A stretch of 64,000 nt of DNA from TK10-74A sp965217625 (lineage in GTDB: Bacteria; Chloroflexota; Dehalococcoidia; Bin125). The translations under genes and the position numbers were made by a program. The notes beneath the pieces were generated by a model that saw only the letters and a program-made list of their open reading frames with translations, had not been told where the DNA came from and ran no database searches. The DNA lies in assembly GCA_965217625.1 (NCBI GenBank), contig OZ244557.1, forward strand, positions 2,542,001 to 2,606,000, written 5' to 3'. The stretch's first letter is position 1. The number at the start of each line of letters is the position of its first letter. Positions 7,771-16,304 of the stretch are shown piece after piece.

Positions 7771-10212
7771 ATGCCCCCTGCCCCCGACGATCCACCCCTC
7801 CTGCCCCTCGCCGGCATTCGTGTGCTGGACCTGGCCGATGAGCGCGCCGCCCTGGGCGGACGCCTGCTCGCCGACCTCGGGGCGCAGGTCACGCTGATCG
7901 AGCCGCCCGAGGGCGTCGGCACGCGCCGCCTCGCCCCCTTCGTCGACGACCAACCGGGGCCCGATCGCTCCTACCAGCACCTCTACTTCAACGCCAACAA
8001 GGAGTCGCGGGTCGTCGATCTGACGACGCCGCGGGGCATCGCGGAGTTGCGCGCGCTGGCCGCCGGCGCCGACGTGCTGATCGAGACGGGCGCGCCCGGC
8101 GAGATGGACGGCCTCGGCCTCGGCTTCGATGATCTGCGCGCGCTCAACCCGCAGTTGATCTACGTGTCGGCCACGCCCTACGGCCAGACGGGCCCCCGCC
8201 GCGACTGGAAGGCCACCGACCTGACCGCCACCGCCGCGGGCGGCCTGCTGCAGGTCACCGGCGACCCCGCCGACCCCCCCACCCACGGCGCCGCCTTCCC
8301 GGCCCACACGATGACCGGCCTCACCGTCGCCAGTTCGGCCATGATCGCGCTGCACGGCCGTGACCACGCCCCCGGCCGCCCCGGCGCCCAGCTCGACATC
8401 TCTATGCAGGAGGCGACCTCCTTCCAGCTCGTGCAGACCGGCAACCCCAACACCTGGCTGTGGCGGCGCGAGATCCCCGTCCGCCCCGGCCTCAGTCAGG
8501 CGCTGCAATGCCGCGACGGCCGCTGGGTCGCCTGCAACGTCGCGGGCAACCGGCTCGGCACCTTCCTGCCCCTGCTCGACGCGGCCGGCGTCGAGCACGG
8601 CCTCACGCCCGACGACTGGCAGGTCATCCACCAGGGCCGCGGGGCCGCCTGGCTGCACCTGGAGAATCCGCTCCAGTACCTCGCCATCGAGCTGGCCGCA
8701 CGGGTCTCCCGCGACGAGTTCCTGCAAGGGCTCTGGGACGGCGGCCACCCCGCCATGCCCACGATGGACTTCCCCGAGATGGTGGAGTCGGCGCACTTCC
8801 GCCGGGCGGGGCAGTTCCGCGACGTCGACGCCCCCGCCGTCGGCCGGCCGCTGAGCTTCAGCCGCAGCCCGCTCGACCCCGTGCAGTCGCCGCTGCCGAT
8901 CAAGCCGGCCCCGCAGCTCGGGGAGCACGCGGCCGACCCCCCCGCCGCGCCCGCGCCCGCCGTCGCGCCGCCCGGCGGCGCCCACTCGAACGGCGCGATG
9001 CCCCACATGCCCCTCGAGGGCATCCGCGTGCTCGACTTCTGCTGGGTCGCGGCCGGCCCCTTCGGCACCCGCATCCTGGCCAACTTCGGCGCCGAGGTGA
9101 TCAAGGTCGAGTCGGGCCTGCGCATCGACCCGCTGCGCAACCAGCCGTTCCACGACGGCCGCTACCACCCCGACCTGCCCGACCTCTTCAACGACGCCAA
9201 CACCGGCAAGAAGTCGCTCACCCTCGACCTCACCACCGAGCGCGGCAAGGAGCTGATCTGGGAGTTGGTGCCCCAGGTCGACGTCGTCAGCAACAACTTC
9301 TCGGCCGGCGCGCTCACCCGCATGGGCTTCCCCTACGAGAAGCTGCGCGAGGCCAACCCGAGGCTCATCCTGCTGCACCTGCCCGGCGTCGGCGGCGACA
9401 GCCCCTGGGCGCCGCTCCGCACGCTCGGCAACCTGCTCATGGCCGCCTCGGGGATGAACTTCCTGACCGGCTTCCCGGGCCGGCCGCCGCGCGGCATGGG
9501 GGTCGCCTACCCCGACTTCACGACCCCGCATCTCACCGTCGCCAGCGTGCTGTCGGCCCTGCGCGCCCGCGAACGCGACGGCAAGGGCCGCGAGATCGAG
9601 CTGTCGCAGCTCTCCGCCACGACCGCCCTCGTGGGCGCGCACTGGATGCAGTTCGCCCACACCGGCGAGCAGCCCCCGCTGCCCGGCAACCGCGACCTCA
9701 ACCTCTGCCCCCACGGCGTCTACCCGGCCGCCGGCGACGACGAATGGGTCGCCCTGGCGGTCACCGACGACGCCGAGTGGGCCGGCTTCGCCCAGGCCAT
9801 CGGCCGGCCCGACCTCGTCGCCGCGCCCGAGTTCGCCACGCACGCGGCGCGCAAGGCCAACGAGGACGCCCTCGACGCGATCATCGGCGCCTGGACCGCC
9901 CCCCAGGACCGCTGGGCCGTCGCCGAGCGGCTGCAGGCCGCCGGCGTCGCCGCCAGCGCCGTCGAGAACCTGCGCGACATGATGGAGGTCGACGAGGGCT
10001 TCCGCGACCACTACCAGATCGTCCGCCAGCCCAGCGCCCCGGAGGTCGAGATCGCCATCGACGGCGAGCCCATCCGCTTCGTCGGCGAGGAGCGCCGCAT
10101 CCTGCAGCGCGCCCCCGTCCTCGGTGAGCACAACGAGCCCGTCCTGCGCGGCCTCCTGGGCCTCTCCCAGTCGGAGTTCGATGCGCTGGTCGTGGAGGGC
10201 GTCGTCGCGTAG
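7771..10212 (+). CDS. Two-domain CaiB/BaiF CoA-transferase fusion
   Basis: 813 residues, twice the family length: domain 1 about residues 9-390, a Pro/Ala linker around 393-412, domain 2 about 413-813. Each half starts with a family III CoA-transferase motif (GIRVLDL...ADLGAQVTLIEPP; GIRVLDF...ANFGAEVIKVES). At the position of the catalytic Asp of formyl-CoA transferase (VDVSMQD in the model enzyme), domain 1 has Glu214 and domain 2 has Ser615, so the halves are not equivalent. The two halves resemble, respectively, the products of 44543-45814 and 44546-43263, which are separate overlapping genes. That suggests a pseudo-heterodimer. The family moves CoA between carboxylic acids; the substrate is unknown. 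Confidence 0.87.
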   Translation: MPPAPDDPPLLPLAGIRVLDLADERAALGGRLLADLGAQVTLIEPPEGVGTRRLAPFVDDQPGPDRSYQHLYFNANKESRVVDLTTPRGIAELRALAAGADVLIETGAPGEMDGLGLGFDDLRALNPQLIYVSATPYGQTGPRRDWKATDLTATAAGGLLQVTGDPADPPTHGAAFPAHTMTGLTVASSAMIALHGRDHAPGRPGAQLDISMQEATSFQLVQTGNPNTWLWRREIPVRPGLSQALQCRDGRWVACNVAGNRLGTFLPLLDAAGVEHGLTPDDWQVIHQGRGAAWLHLENPLQYLAIELAARVSRDEFLQGLWDGGHPAMPTMDFPEMVESAHFRRAGQFRDVDAPAVGRPLSFSRSPLDPVQSPLPIKPAPQLGEHAADPPAAPAPAVAPPGGAHSNGAMPHMPLEGIRVLDFCWVAAGPFGTRILANFGAEVIKVESGLRIDPLRNQPFHDGRYHPDLPDLFNDANTGKKSLTLDLTTERGKELIWELVPQVDVVSNNFSAGALTRMGFPYEKLREANPRLILLHLPGVGGDSPWAPLRTLGNLLMAASGMNFLTGFPGRPPRGMGVAYPDFTTPHLTVASVLSALRARERDGKGREIELSQLSATTALVGAHWMQFAHTGEQPPLPGNRDLNLCPHGVYPAAGDDEWVALAVTDDAEWAGFAQAIGRPDLVAAPEFATHAARKANEDALDAIIGAWTAPQDRWAVAERLQAAGVAASAVENLRDMMEVDEGFRDHYQIVRQPSAPEVEIAIDGEPIRFVGEERRILQRAPVLGEHNEPVLRGLLGLSQSEFDALVVEGVVA

Positions 10213-10224
10213 GGGCGGCAGAGG

Positions 10225-10395
10225 TTAGCGGGCCCCTCCCTGGCCCTTCCGACCGACGTTTTCGACCAGTGGCGTGATCCGATCCCACGTCGCGTGGGAC
10301 GCGTTCGCGAGTGCATCGCGCTCCCCCTTCTCGCTCTGAACGACGGGGACGTAGTGCCTCGCTCCGTGGCGAAGAGGATTCGTGGTGTTCCGCAT
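10225..10395 (-). pseudogene. Remnant of a 'beta family' (T4 beta-type) protein gene
   Basis: Only about 56 codons remain before a stop. The visible start (HYVPVVQSEKGERDAL, then RITPLVE) resembles the N-terminus of the T4 beta protein family, whose members are several hundred residues long. Such genes often sit next to XRE/ImmA regulators, and here the remnant is divergent from higBA. The assignment rests on a short match by eye. Apart from this fragment, 10213-10486 shows nothing else. Confidence 0.45.
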
Positions 10396-10486
10396 GAGGG
10401 GCGGTTGAGCTGACAGCATGAGCCCTGGTCCTCTCGACAGACTTGCTGCTCACAGTATTCACCCCTAGGGTTATTGGAGCAAGGGG

Positions 10487-10831
10487 ATCGCCATCGATCT
10501 GCGCTGGTCCGACCGGAAACTCGAGAGGAGTTGCAGTGGTGACGCGCGCGGCCGGAAGCGATGGGGTGCGGACAACTGGGGGCTGCTCAAGCTGCGCCTC
10601 GCCTCCCTCGCGGCCGCGCCAACGCTGCGGGACATGGACGGAGTTCCGGGGCGGTGCCACGCGCTTCGTGGCGATCGCACAGGGCAGTTCGCCCTCCAAT
10701 TGTGGGGGCCGTATCGACTGATCTTCTCGCCGGACCACGATCCAGTCCCTCGGCTTGCTGACGGAGGGATCGACAGAGCATCGGTGACGGCGATCAGGAT
10801 GGAGGAGATTGTTGACTACCACGGCAGGTAA
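10487..10831 (+). CDS. higB: HigB-type toxin, no canonical start codon upstream of 10634
   Basis: The frame closed by a TAA at 10829-10831 is open back to a stop at 10466. It translates as a complete RelE/HigB-like protein of about 115 residues: an N-terminal IDLRWSDRKLE segment, a helix rich in Leu and Arg, then PGRCHALRGDR, WGPYRLIF and C-terminal IRMEEIVDYHG, all familiar from HigB toxins that cleave mRNA at the ribosome. No ATG, GTG or TTG occurs in frame before 10634, which would cut the protein in half. A GGAG at 10476 precedes an ATC at 10487, so either a rare ATC start is used or the start has mutated. The end overlaps the antitoxin gene by about 20 nt, as expected for a TA operon. 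Confidence 0.7.
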   Translation: MAIDLRWSDRKLERSCSGDARGRKRWGADNWGLLKLRLASLAAAPTLRDMDGVPGRCHALRGDRTGQFALQLWGPYRLIFSPDHDPVPRLADGGIDRASVTAIRMEEIVDYHGR

Positions 10832-11921
10832 GCGGGAGCACTGGCAGCCGGACTGGAGCGTCCCTCCCGGAGATGTGTTGCTGGAGGCGCTCGAAGAGCG
10901 ATCCATGACCCAAGCCGAGCTGGCCCGCCGAATGGGCCGACCGCTCAAGACAATCAACGAGATCGTGAAGGCGAAGGCCGCGGTCACGCCGGACACGGCG
11001 ATCCAGCTTGAGCGGGCGCTGGGAGTCAGCGCTCAGTTCTGGAACGGTCTTGAAACGAATTACCGCGCGCAGATCGCCAGAAGGAAAGCGATCGACGAGT
11101 TGCAGGGTCATGTCGAGTGGGGCAACCGATTTCCGCTCCGCGACCTTCGGAAGCATGAGCTCGTTCGCAGCGGGGTCTCCAAGAGCGAGGTTCTTGAGGA
11201 CCTGCTCAAGTTCTTCGCGGTGAGCTCCCCCCGCGGCTGGGCGCAGCAGTGGGAACGGTCATTCGCGCGTTACCGATCGAGTCCCTCGTTCGCGTCCGCC
11301 CGGGAGTCGGTGTCCGCGTGGCTGCGGTGGGGGGAGATCAAGGGCGACGAAATTGCGTGTGCGCCGTTCGACCGGCGGCGCTGGGCTGAGACGACCCGCG
11401 ACGCGCGCACGCTGACCACGAAGCAGCCGATCTCGGTCGCGATCAGTGAGCTCCGGACCATGTGCGCCGACGCAGGAGTCGCGGTAGTGCTCACGCCTGA
11501 GTTCCGCGGTACCTATCTCAGCGGAGCGGCGCATTGGCCGACCCGGGAGAAGGCGGTGATCCAACTCAGCCTGCGTCACAAGTCCGACGACCAGTTCTGG
11601 TTCACGTTCTTCCACGAAGCTGGCCATCTCGTCGAGTCCCCGGGGAATGACTACGTTGACTTCCCGCCCGGCCAAGCGGCCGCGGACACCCTCGAGGACG
11701 ACGCGGAGCGCGCGGCAGACGAGTTTGCTCGGCGATCGCTGATTCCAGACCACGAGTACGAAGACTTCCGTGCGCATGGGGACTTCTCGAAGGAGACCGT
11801 CGTCGCATTCGCGCAGCGCGTCGACCTCGCGCCCGGCATCGTCGTGGGACGGCTGCAGCATGACGGAGTCATTGCGCGATCGAAGTTGAACTTCCTGAAG
11901 CGGCCATTGCGCTTGGTCTGA
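10812..11921 (+). CDS. higA: HigA-like antitoxin with HTH and ImmA/IrrE metallopeptidase domain
   Basis: About 369 residues. An XRE-type helix-turn-helix lies at about residues 20-75 (LLEALEERSMTQAELARRMG...INEIVKAKAAVTPDTAIQLE), typical of HigA/VapI antitoxins. The C-terminal half carries an ImmA/IrrE-type zinc peptidase motif, HEAGH at about 268-272. Such fusions are long HigA variants that may repress the operon through the HTH. Start: TTG at 10809 or 10812; 10812 is favoured by a GGAGGAG ending 4 nt before it. It overlaps the 3' end of higB, implying coupled translation. Composition is less GC-rich than the flanking metabolic genes, suggesting acquisition. Confidence 0.85.
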   Translation: MTTTAGKREHWQPDWSVPPGDVLLEALEERSMTQAELARRMGRPLKTINEIVKAKAAVTPDTAIQLERALGVSAQFWNGLETNYRAQIARRKAIDELQGHVEWGNRFPLRDLRKHELVRSGVSKSEVLEDLLKFFAVSSPRGWAQQWERSFARYRSSPSFASARESVSAWLRWGEIKGDEIACAPFDRRRWAETTRDARTLTTKQPISVAISELRTMCADAGVAVVLTPEFRGTYLSGAAHWPTREKAVIQLSLRHKSDDQFWFTFFHEAGHLVESPGNDYVDFPPGQAAADTLEDDAERAADEFARRSLIPDHEYEDFRAHGDFSKETVVAFAQRVDLAPGIVVGRLQHDGVIARSKLNFLKRPLRLV

Positions 11922-11959
11922 GGATCGCCGCCCCGCTCCCCTCCCACCGCCCGAGGCGC

Positions 11960-11965
11960 TAGCCT
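11960..11965 (+). promoter_or_regulatory. Putative -10 box (TAGCCT) of the carboxyltransferase gene
   Basis: GGCGC-TAGCCT, 19 nt upstream of the ATG at 11985, with GGAGGAG between. Confidence 0.5.
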
Positions 11966-11984
11966 GCCCGACGGAGGAGCAACC

Positions 11985-13538
11985 ATGCCCTGGGACCCCG
12001 AACTCGACGAACTCACCCGACGCCAGGCGCTGGCCAAGACGATGGGCGGCCCCGCCTCCGTCGCGCGGCAGCACGAGCACGGCAAGCTGACCGTCCGCGA
12101 GCGCATCGACGCGCTGCTGGACCCCGGCAGCTTCGAGGAGCTGGGCGGGCTGATGGGCCAGGGCGAATACGCCGACGGCGAGCTGGCCGGGTTCACCCCC
12201 GCCACCACGGTCGGCGGGCTGGGCCGCATCGACGGCCGCCGCGTCGTCGTCACCGGCACCGACTTCACCATCCGCGGCGGCTCGGCCACCAAGCCCTCGG
12301 AGAAGGGCCGCCTGCTGGCCAACACGGCCTACGAGTACCGGCTGCCCTTCATCGACCTGCTCGACGGCGCCGGCGCCAACATCGAGGGCGTCTCCGAGCG
12401 CGGCCACACCTATCTGCCCAGCGACTACCCGGTCTTCCGGCGCCCCATGCAGATCATGGAGCAGGCGCCGCTGATCTGCGCCGTGCTGGGCTCCGTCGCG
12501 GGCGGGCCGGCGGGGATCGCGCTGCTCGCCCACTGGAACGTGATGGTCAAGGAGACGTCGGCGCTGTTCGCGTCGGGGCCGCCGGTCGTCAAGCGCGCCC
12601 TGGGCCACGACCTCACGAAGCAGGAGCTGGGCGGGGCGCAGATCCACACCCGCGAGTCGGGCTGCATCGACAACGCCGCCGAGGACGAGCACGACGCCTT
12701 CCGCCAGATCCGCACCGTGCTGGGCTACCTGCCCAGCAACGTCTGGGAGCTGCCGCCCGTCGCGCCGGCCCAGCCCCCGCCCGACGGCTGGCGCGAGGGC
12801 CTGGCGACGATCGTCCCGCGCGACCGCAAGCGCCCCTACGCGATGAAGCGGCTGGTCTCGCTGTGCGTCGACGGCGGCGAGTTCTTCGAGATCGCGCCCG
12901 ACTTCGGCGAGTCGCTGATCGTCGCCCTGGCCCGCGTCGACGGCCACCCGATCGGCGTGATCGCCAACAACGCCGCCAAGCACGGCGGCGCGCTCGATCA
13001 GCGCGCGGCCGACAAGCAGGGCCGCTTCCTGGACTTCTGCGACATCTTCCACATCCCCATCGCCTACTTCGTCGATATCCCCGGCTTCATGATCGGTCAG
13101 CAGGCCGAGCGCGCCGGCACGCTGCGCTCGGGCATGCGCGCGATCTGGATCTGGCAGAACATCACCGTGCCCACCTTCACCGTGCAGGTGCGCAAGTGCT
13201 ACGGCATGGCCGGCGCCGCGACCAGCGACGCCTCGCGGATCAACTACCGTGTGGCCTGGCCCTCGGGCGAGTTCGGCTCGATCCCCATCGAGGGCGGCGT
13301 CAGCGCGGCCTTCCGCAAGCAGATCGAGGCCGCGCCCGACCCGCAGCAGCGGATGGAGGAACTGGAGGCCGAGCTGCAGGTGCTGCGCAACGTCTTCCGC
13401 ACCGCCGAGGCCGGCGGTGTCGAGGAGGTCATCGACCCGGTGCAGACCCGCCACTACCTGCAACGCTTCGTCGAAATGGCCTATCGTGCCCTCGAACAGG
13501 ACCGCGGCAAGAAGGCGCGCGTCGGGTTCCGGCCCTAG
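11985..13538 (+). CDS. Acyl-CoA carboxylase carboxyltransferase (beta) subunit
   Basis: 517 residues, normal for PccB/MccB/MmdA-type subunits. It begins with the family's RQALAKTMGG...HGKLTVRERIDALLDPGSF segment and has the two crotonase-like halves with their CoA and biotin sites (GGSATKPSEKG in the first, PGFMIGQQAER and KCYGMAGAA in the second). The subunit moves CO2 from biotin to an acyl-CoA such as propionyl- or methylcrotonyl-CoA. No biotin carboxylase/BCCP gene is in the window, so its partner lies elsewhere. GGAGGAG precedes the ATG. Two related CaiB genes follow at 48 and 134 nt gaps, suggesting one acyl-CoA pathway. Confidence 0.92.
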   Translation: MPWDPELDELTRRQALAKTMGGPASVARQHEHGKLTVRERIDALLDPGSFEELGGLMGQGEYADGELAGFTPATTVGGLGRIDGRRVVVTGTDFTIRGGSATKPSEKGRLLANTAYEYRLPFIDLLDGAGANIEGVSERGHTYLPSDYPVFRRPMQIMEQAPLICAVLGSVAGGPAGIALLAHWNVMVKETSALFASGPPVVKRALGHDLTKQELGGAQIHTRESGCIDNAAEDEHDAFRQIRTVLGYLPSNVWELPPVAPAQPPPDGWREGLATIVPRDRKRPYAMKRLVSLCVDGGEFFEIAPDFGESLIVALARVDGHPIGVIANNAAKHGGALDQRAADKQGRFLDFCDIFHIPIAYFVDIPGFMIGQQAERAGTLRSGMRAIWIWQNITVPTFTVQVRKCYGMAGAATSDASRINYRVAWPSGEFGSIPIEGGVSAAFRKQIEAAPDPQQRMEELEAELQVLRNVFRTAEAGGVEEVIDPVQTRHYLQRFVEMAYRALEQDRGKKARVGFRP

Positions 13539-13586
13539 CGGCCGCCCCGATCGCGGCGCGCGACAGCGGACAAGAAGGGAGTCGTC

Positions 13587-14864
13587 ATGGTCGAGGTACT
13601 CACGGGCATCAACGTGGTGGAACTGGCGGGCGCCCTGCAGGGGCCGGCGGCGGCCGGCTACCTGCGCGACATGGGCGCGGAGGTGATCAAGGTCGAGCCG
13701 CCCGAGGGCGACGCCTCGCGCTACCACCGCGGCGTCAACAACTTCACCCCGCCGGGCACCTTGGGCGCGCAGTTCATCCACGCCAACAAGGGCAAGCGCA
13801 CGATCACCGTCGACGCCAACTCCGACGACGGGCGCGCGGTGATTCACAAGCTCGTCGCCGGCGCCGACGTCTTCCTCACGAACTTCCGCGAGTCGTCCCT
13901 GGAACGGATGGGCTACGGCTACGAGGATCTCCGCGCGATCAAGCCCGACCTGATCTACGCCGCCGTCAACGGCTTCGGGCCGGCCGGCCCGGACGCCGAC
14001 AAGGGCATGGTCGACGGCGCGGGGATGGCCCGCGGCGGGCTGATGCACGTGACCGGCCCGCGCGACGGGCCGCCCATGCTGCCCGGCGCCATCATCGCCG
14101 ACATGGCCGGCGCGATGCAGCTGGCGCTGGGGGTCGTGACGGCCCTCCTCGCCCGCGAGCGGCACGGCATCGCGCAGAAGGTCAACAACTCCTCCTACGG
14201 CGCACAGATCTGGCTGCAGGCCTGGGAGATCCAGCAGGCCGCCGTGACCGGCAACGCGCTCAAGCGCGACGGCGCGCATCACCCCAACCTCCCCGGCATG
14301 TACGGCATCTACGGCACCGCCGACGGCGAGGCCCTCTTCATCGCCTTCCACATGACGGAGGAGTCGTGGCAATCGTTCTGCGACTTCGCCGGCATGCCCG
14401 AGATCGGCGCCGACGAGCGCTGGAACGCGGTCACCAAGCGGATGGGCATGGGCGGCGACGCCGAGGGCAAGATGGCGCGCCAGATCCGTCCCTACATGAC
14501 GCGCGCCATCGCCTTGAAGACGATGGCCGAATGGGTCGAGTTCCTCGATTCCGAGCCGGACATCATCTACAACCGCGTCTGCGACCATCAGGACGTGCTC
14601 GACGACCCGCAGGCCCTCGAAAACGGCTACATCCAGGAGATCGACGTCGACATGATCGGCTCCACCAAGGTCGTCGGGCCCACCGTCACGCTCAGCGAGA
14701 CGCCGGGCTCCATCAAGGGCTCGCCGCCCCAGTTGGGCCAGCACACCGAGGAGATCCTGCTGGAACTCGGCTACGACTGGGACGCGATCGTGCGGATCAA
14801 CGACCACTCCCGGCGGATGCTGCGGCAGAAGTTCATCGCGCTGGGCATGGAGCCGCCCTTCTAG
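13587..14864 (+). CDS. CaiB/BaiF family CoA-transferase (tandem copy 1)
   Basis: 425 residues of family III CoA-transferase. The N-terminal CoA-binding part reads LRDMGAEVIKVEPPEGDASR and the C-terminal part has the PQLGQHTEEILLELGY ending typical of the family. At the catalytic Asp position the sequence is NNSSYGAQIW, i.e. Gly, so the usual aspartyl-CoA intermediate may not form or another residue takes over. The neighbour at 14999 has the same length and is nearly the same over long stretches, a tandem duplication. It lies directly after the carboxyltransferase gene. Substrate unknown. Confidence 0.88.
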   Translation: MVEVLTGINVVELAGALQGPAAAGYLRDMGAEVIKVEPPEGDASRYHRGVNNFTPPGTLGAQFIHANKGKRTITVDANSDDGRAVIHKLVAGADVFLTNFRESSLERMGYGYEDLRAIKPDLIYAAVNGFGPAGPDADKGMVDGAGMARGGLMHVTGPRDGPPMLPGAIIADMAGAMQLALGVVTALLARERHGIAQKVNNSSYGAQIWLQAWEIQQAAVTGNALKRDGAHHPNLPGMYGIYGTADGEALFIAFHMTEESWQSFCDFAGMPEIGADERWNAVTKRMGMGGDAEGKMARQIRPYMTRAIALKTMAEWVEFLDSEPDIIYNRVCDHQDVLDDPQALENGYIQEIDVDMIGSTKVVGPTVTLSETPGSIKGSPPQLGQHTEEILLELGYDWDAIVRINDHSRRMLRQKFIALGMEPPF

Positions 14865-14998
14865 CGCCCGGCGACGGGCCGCCGCCGTTCGTCGCCGCCG
14901 CCTTCCGCTCGCCGCGGGGGGCTGCGATACTCCCGCACGTCGCCCGTGCGCCGCGAGCCCAACGCGGCGCGGCATGATGTGCGGCGAAAGGACGGCTC

Positions 14999-16276
14999 AT
15001 GGTCGAGGCACTGACCGGCATCCAGGTGGTGGAGATGGCGGCCGCCCTGCAGGGGCCGGCGGCGGCCGGCTACCTGCGCGACATGGGCGCGGAGGTGACC
15101 CGCGTCGAGTCGCCCGAGGGCGACGGCGCCCGCTACCACCGCGGCGCCTACAACTACACGCCCCAGGGCACGCTGGGCGCGCAGTTCGTCCACTCCAACA
15201 AGGGCAAGCGCACGATCAGCATCGACGTCAACTCCGAGCAGGGCCGCGAGATCGTCTACAAGCTCGTCGCCGGCGCCGATGTCTTCCTCACCAACCGCCT
15301 CGAGTCCTCGCTCGAGCGCATGGGCTACGGCTACGACACCCTCCGCGCGATCAAGCCCGATCTGATCTACGCCGCGGTCAACGGCTTCGGCCACCTGGGG
15401 CCCCAGGCGGACAAGCGCATGGTCGACGGCGCCGGCCTGGCGCGCGGCGGCCTGATCCACGTGACCGGCCCGCGCGACGGCCCGCCCGTGCTGCCGGGCG
15501 CCGTCATCGCCGACATGGCCGGCGCGATGCAGCTGGCGCTGGGCATCATGACGGCCCTCTTCGCCCGCGAGCGGCACGGCGTCGCGCAGAAGGTCAACAC
15601 GTCCTCCTACGGCGCGCAGATCTGGCTGCAGGCCTGGGAGATCCAGCAGGCCGCCATGACGGGCAACCCGCTCATGCGCGACGGGGCGCACCACGCCAAC
15701 CTGCCGGGCATGTACGGCGTCTACACGACCTCCGACGGCGAGGCGCTCTTCCTCGCCTTCCCACGGACCGATGAGTCGTGGCGGTCCTTCTGCAACTTCG
15801 GCGGCATGCCCGAGATCGGCGTCGACCACCGCTGGAACGCGGCCACCAAGCGCATGGGCATGGCCTTCGACGCCGAGGGCACGGTGGCCTCGCAGATCCG
15901 CCCCTACATGGAGCGCGCCTTCGCCTCGAAGACGATGGCGGAGTGGGTCGAATTCCTCGATTCCGAGCCCCAGATCATCTACAACCGCGTCTTCAACCAT
16001 CAGGACGTGCTCGACGACCCGCAGGCGATCGCCAACGGCTACATCCAGGAGATCGACGTCGACATGGTCGGACCGACGAAGGTCATCGGCCCCACCGTCG
16101 TGCTGAGCGAGACCCCGGGCTCCATCAAGGGACCGCCACCCCAGCTCAGCCAGCACACCGAGGAGGTCCTCCTCGAACTCGGCTACGACTGGGACGCGAT
16201 CGTGCGCATCAACGAGCAGACGCGGAAAGCGCTGCGCCGGACGTACACCGATCTGGGTGAGGAAGCGCCCCGCTGA
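14999..16276 (+). CDS. CaiB/BaiF family CoA-transferase (tandem copy 2)
   Basis: 425 residues, paralogue of 13587-14864, sharing the start (MVEALTGIQVVEMA) and the odd NTSSYGAQIW stretch with Gly at the catalytic Asp position. Differences are spread along the protein, so the duplication is not brand new and the copies may differ in substrate or form a heterodimer. The upstream gap has GATACT at 14926-14931, a possible -10, and GGCGAAAGGA-like RBS before the ATG. The next CaiB gene starts 28 nt downstream. Confidence 0.88.
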   Translation: MVEALTGIQVVEMAAALQGPAAAGYLRDMGAEVTRVESPEGDGARYHRGAYNYTPQGTLGAQFVHSNKGKRTISIDVNSEQGREIVYKLVAGADVFLTNRLESSLERMGYGYDTLRAIKPDLIYAAVNGFGHLGPQADKRMVDGAGLARGGLIHVTGPRDGPPVLPGAVIADMAGAMQLALGIMTALFARERHGVAQKVNTSSYGAQIWLQAWEIQQAAMTGNPLMRDGAHHANLPGMYGVYTTSDGEALFLAFPRTDESWRSFCNFGGMPEIGVDHRWNAATKRMGMAFDAEGTVASQIRPYMERAFASKTMAEWVEFLDSEPQIIYNRVFNHQDVLDDPQAIANGYIQEIDVDMVGPTKVIGPTVVLSETPGSIKGPPPQLSQHTEEVLLELGYDWDAIVRINEQTRKALRRTYTDLGEEAPR

Positions 16277-16304
16277 CGGGCGCCCGGCGGGCGGGGAGCA
16301 TCCG

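Noticed and set aside
13055..13140. Possible frameshift in the carboxyltransferase gene, suggested by overlapping frames
   Set aside because: The 517-residue frame is intact and keeps family motifs throughout.
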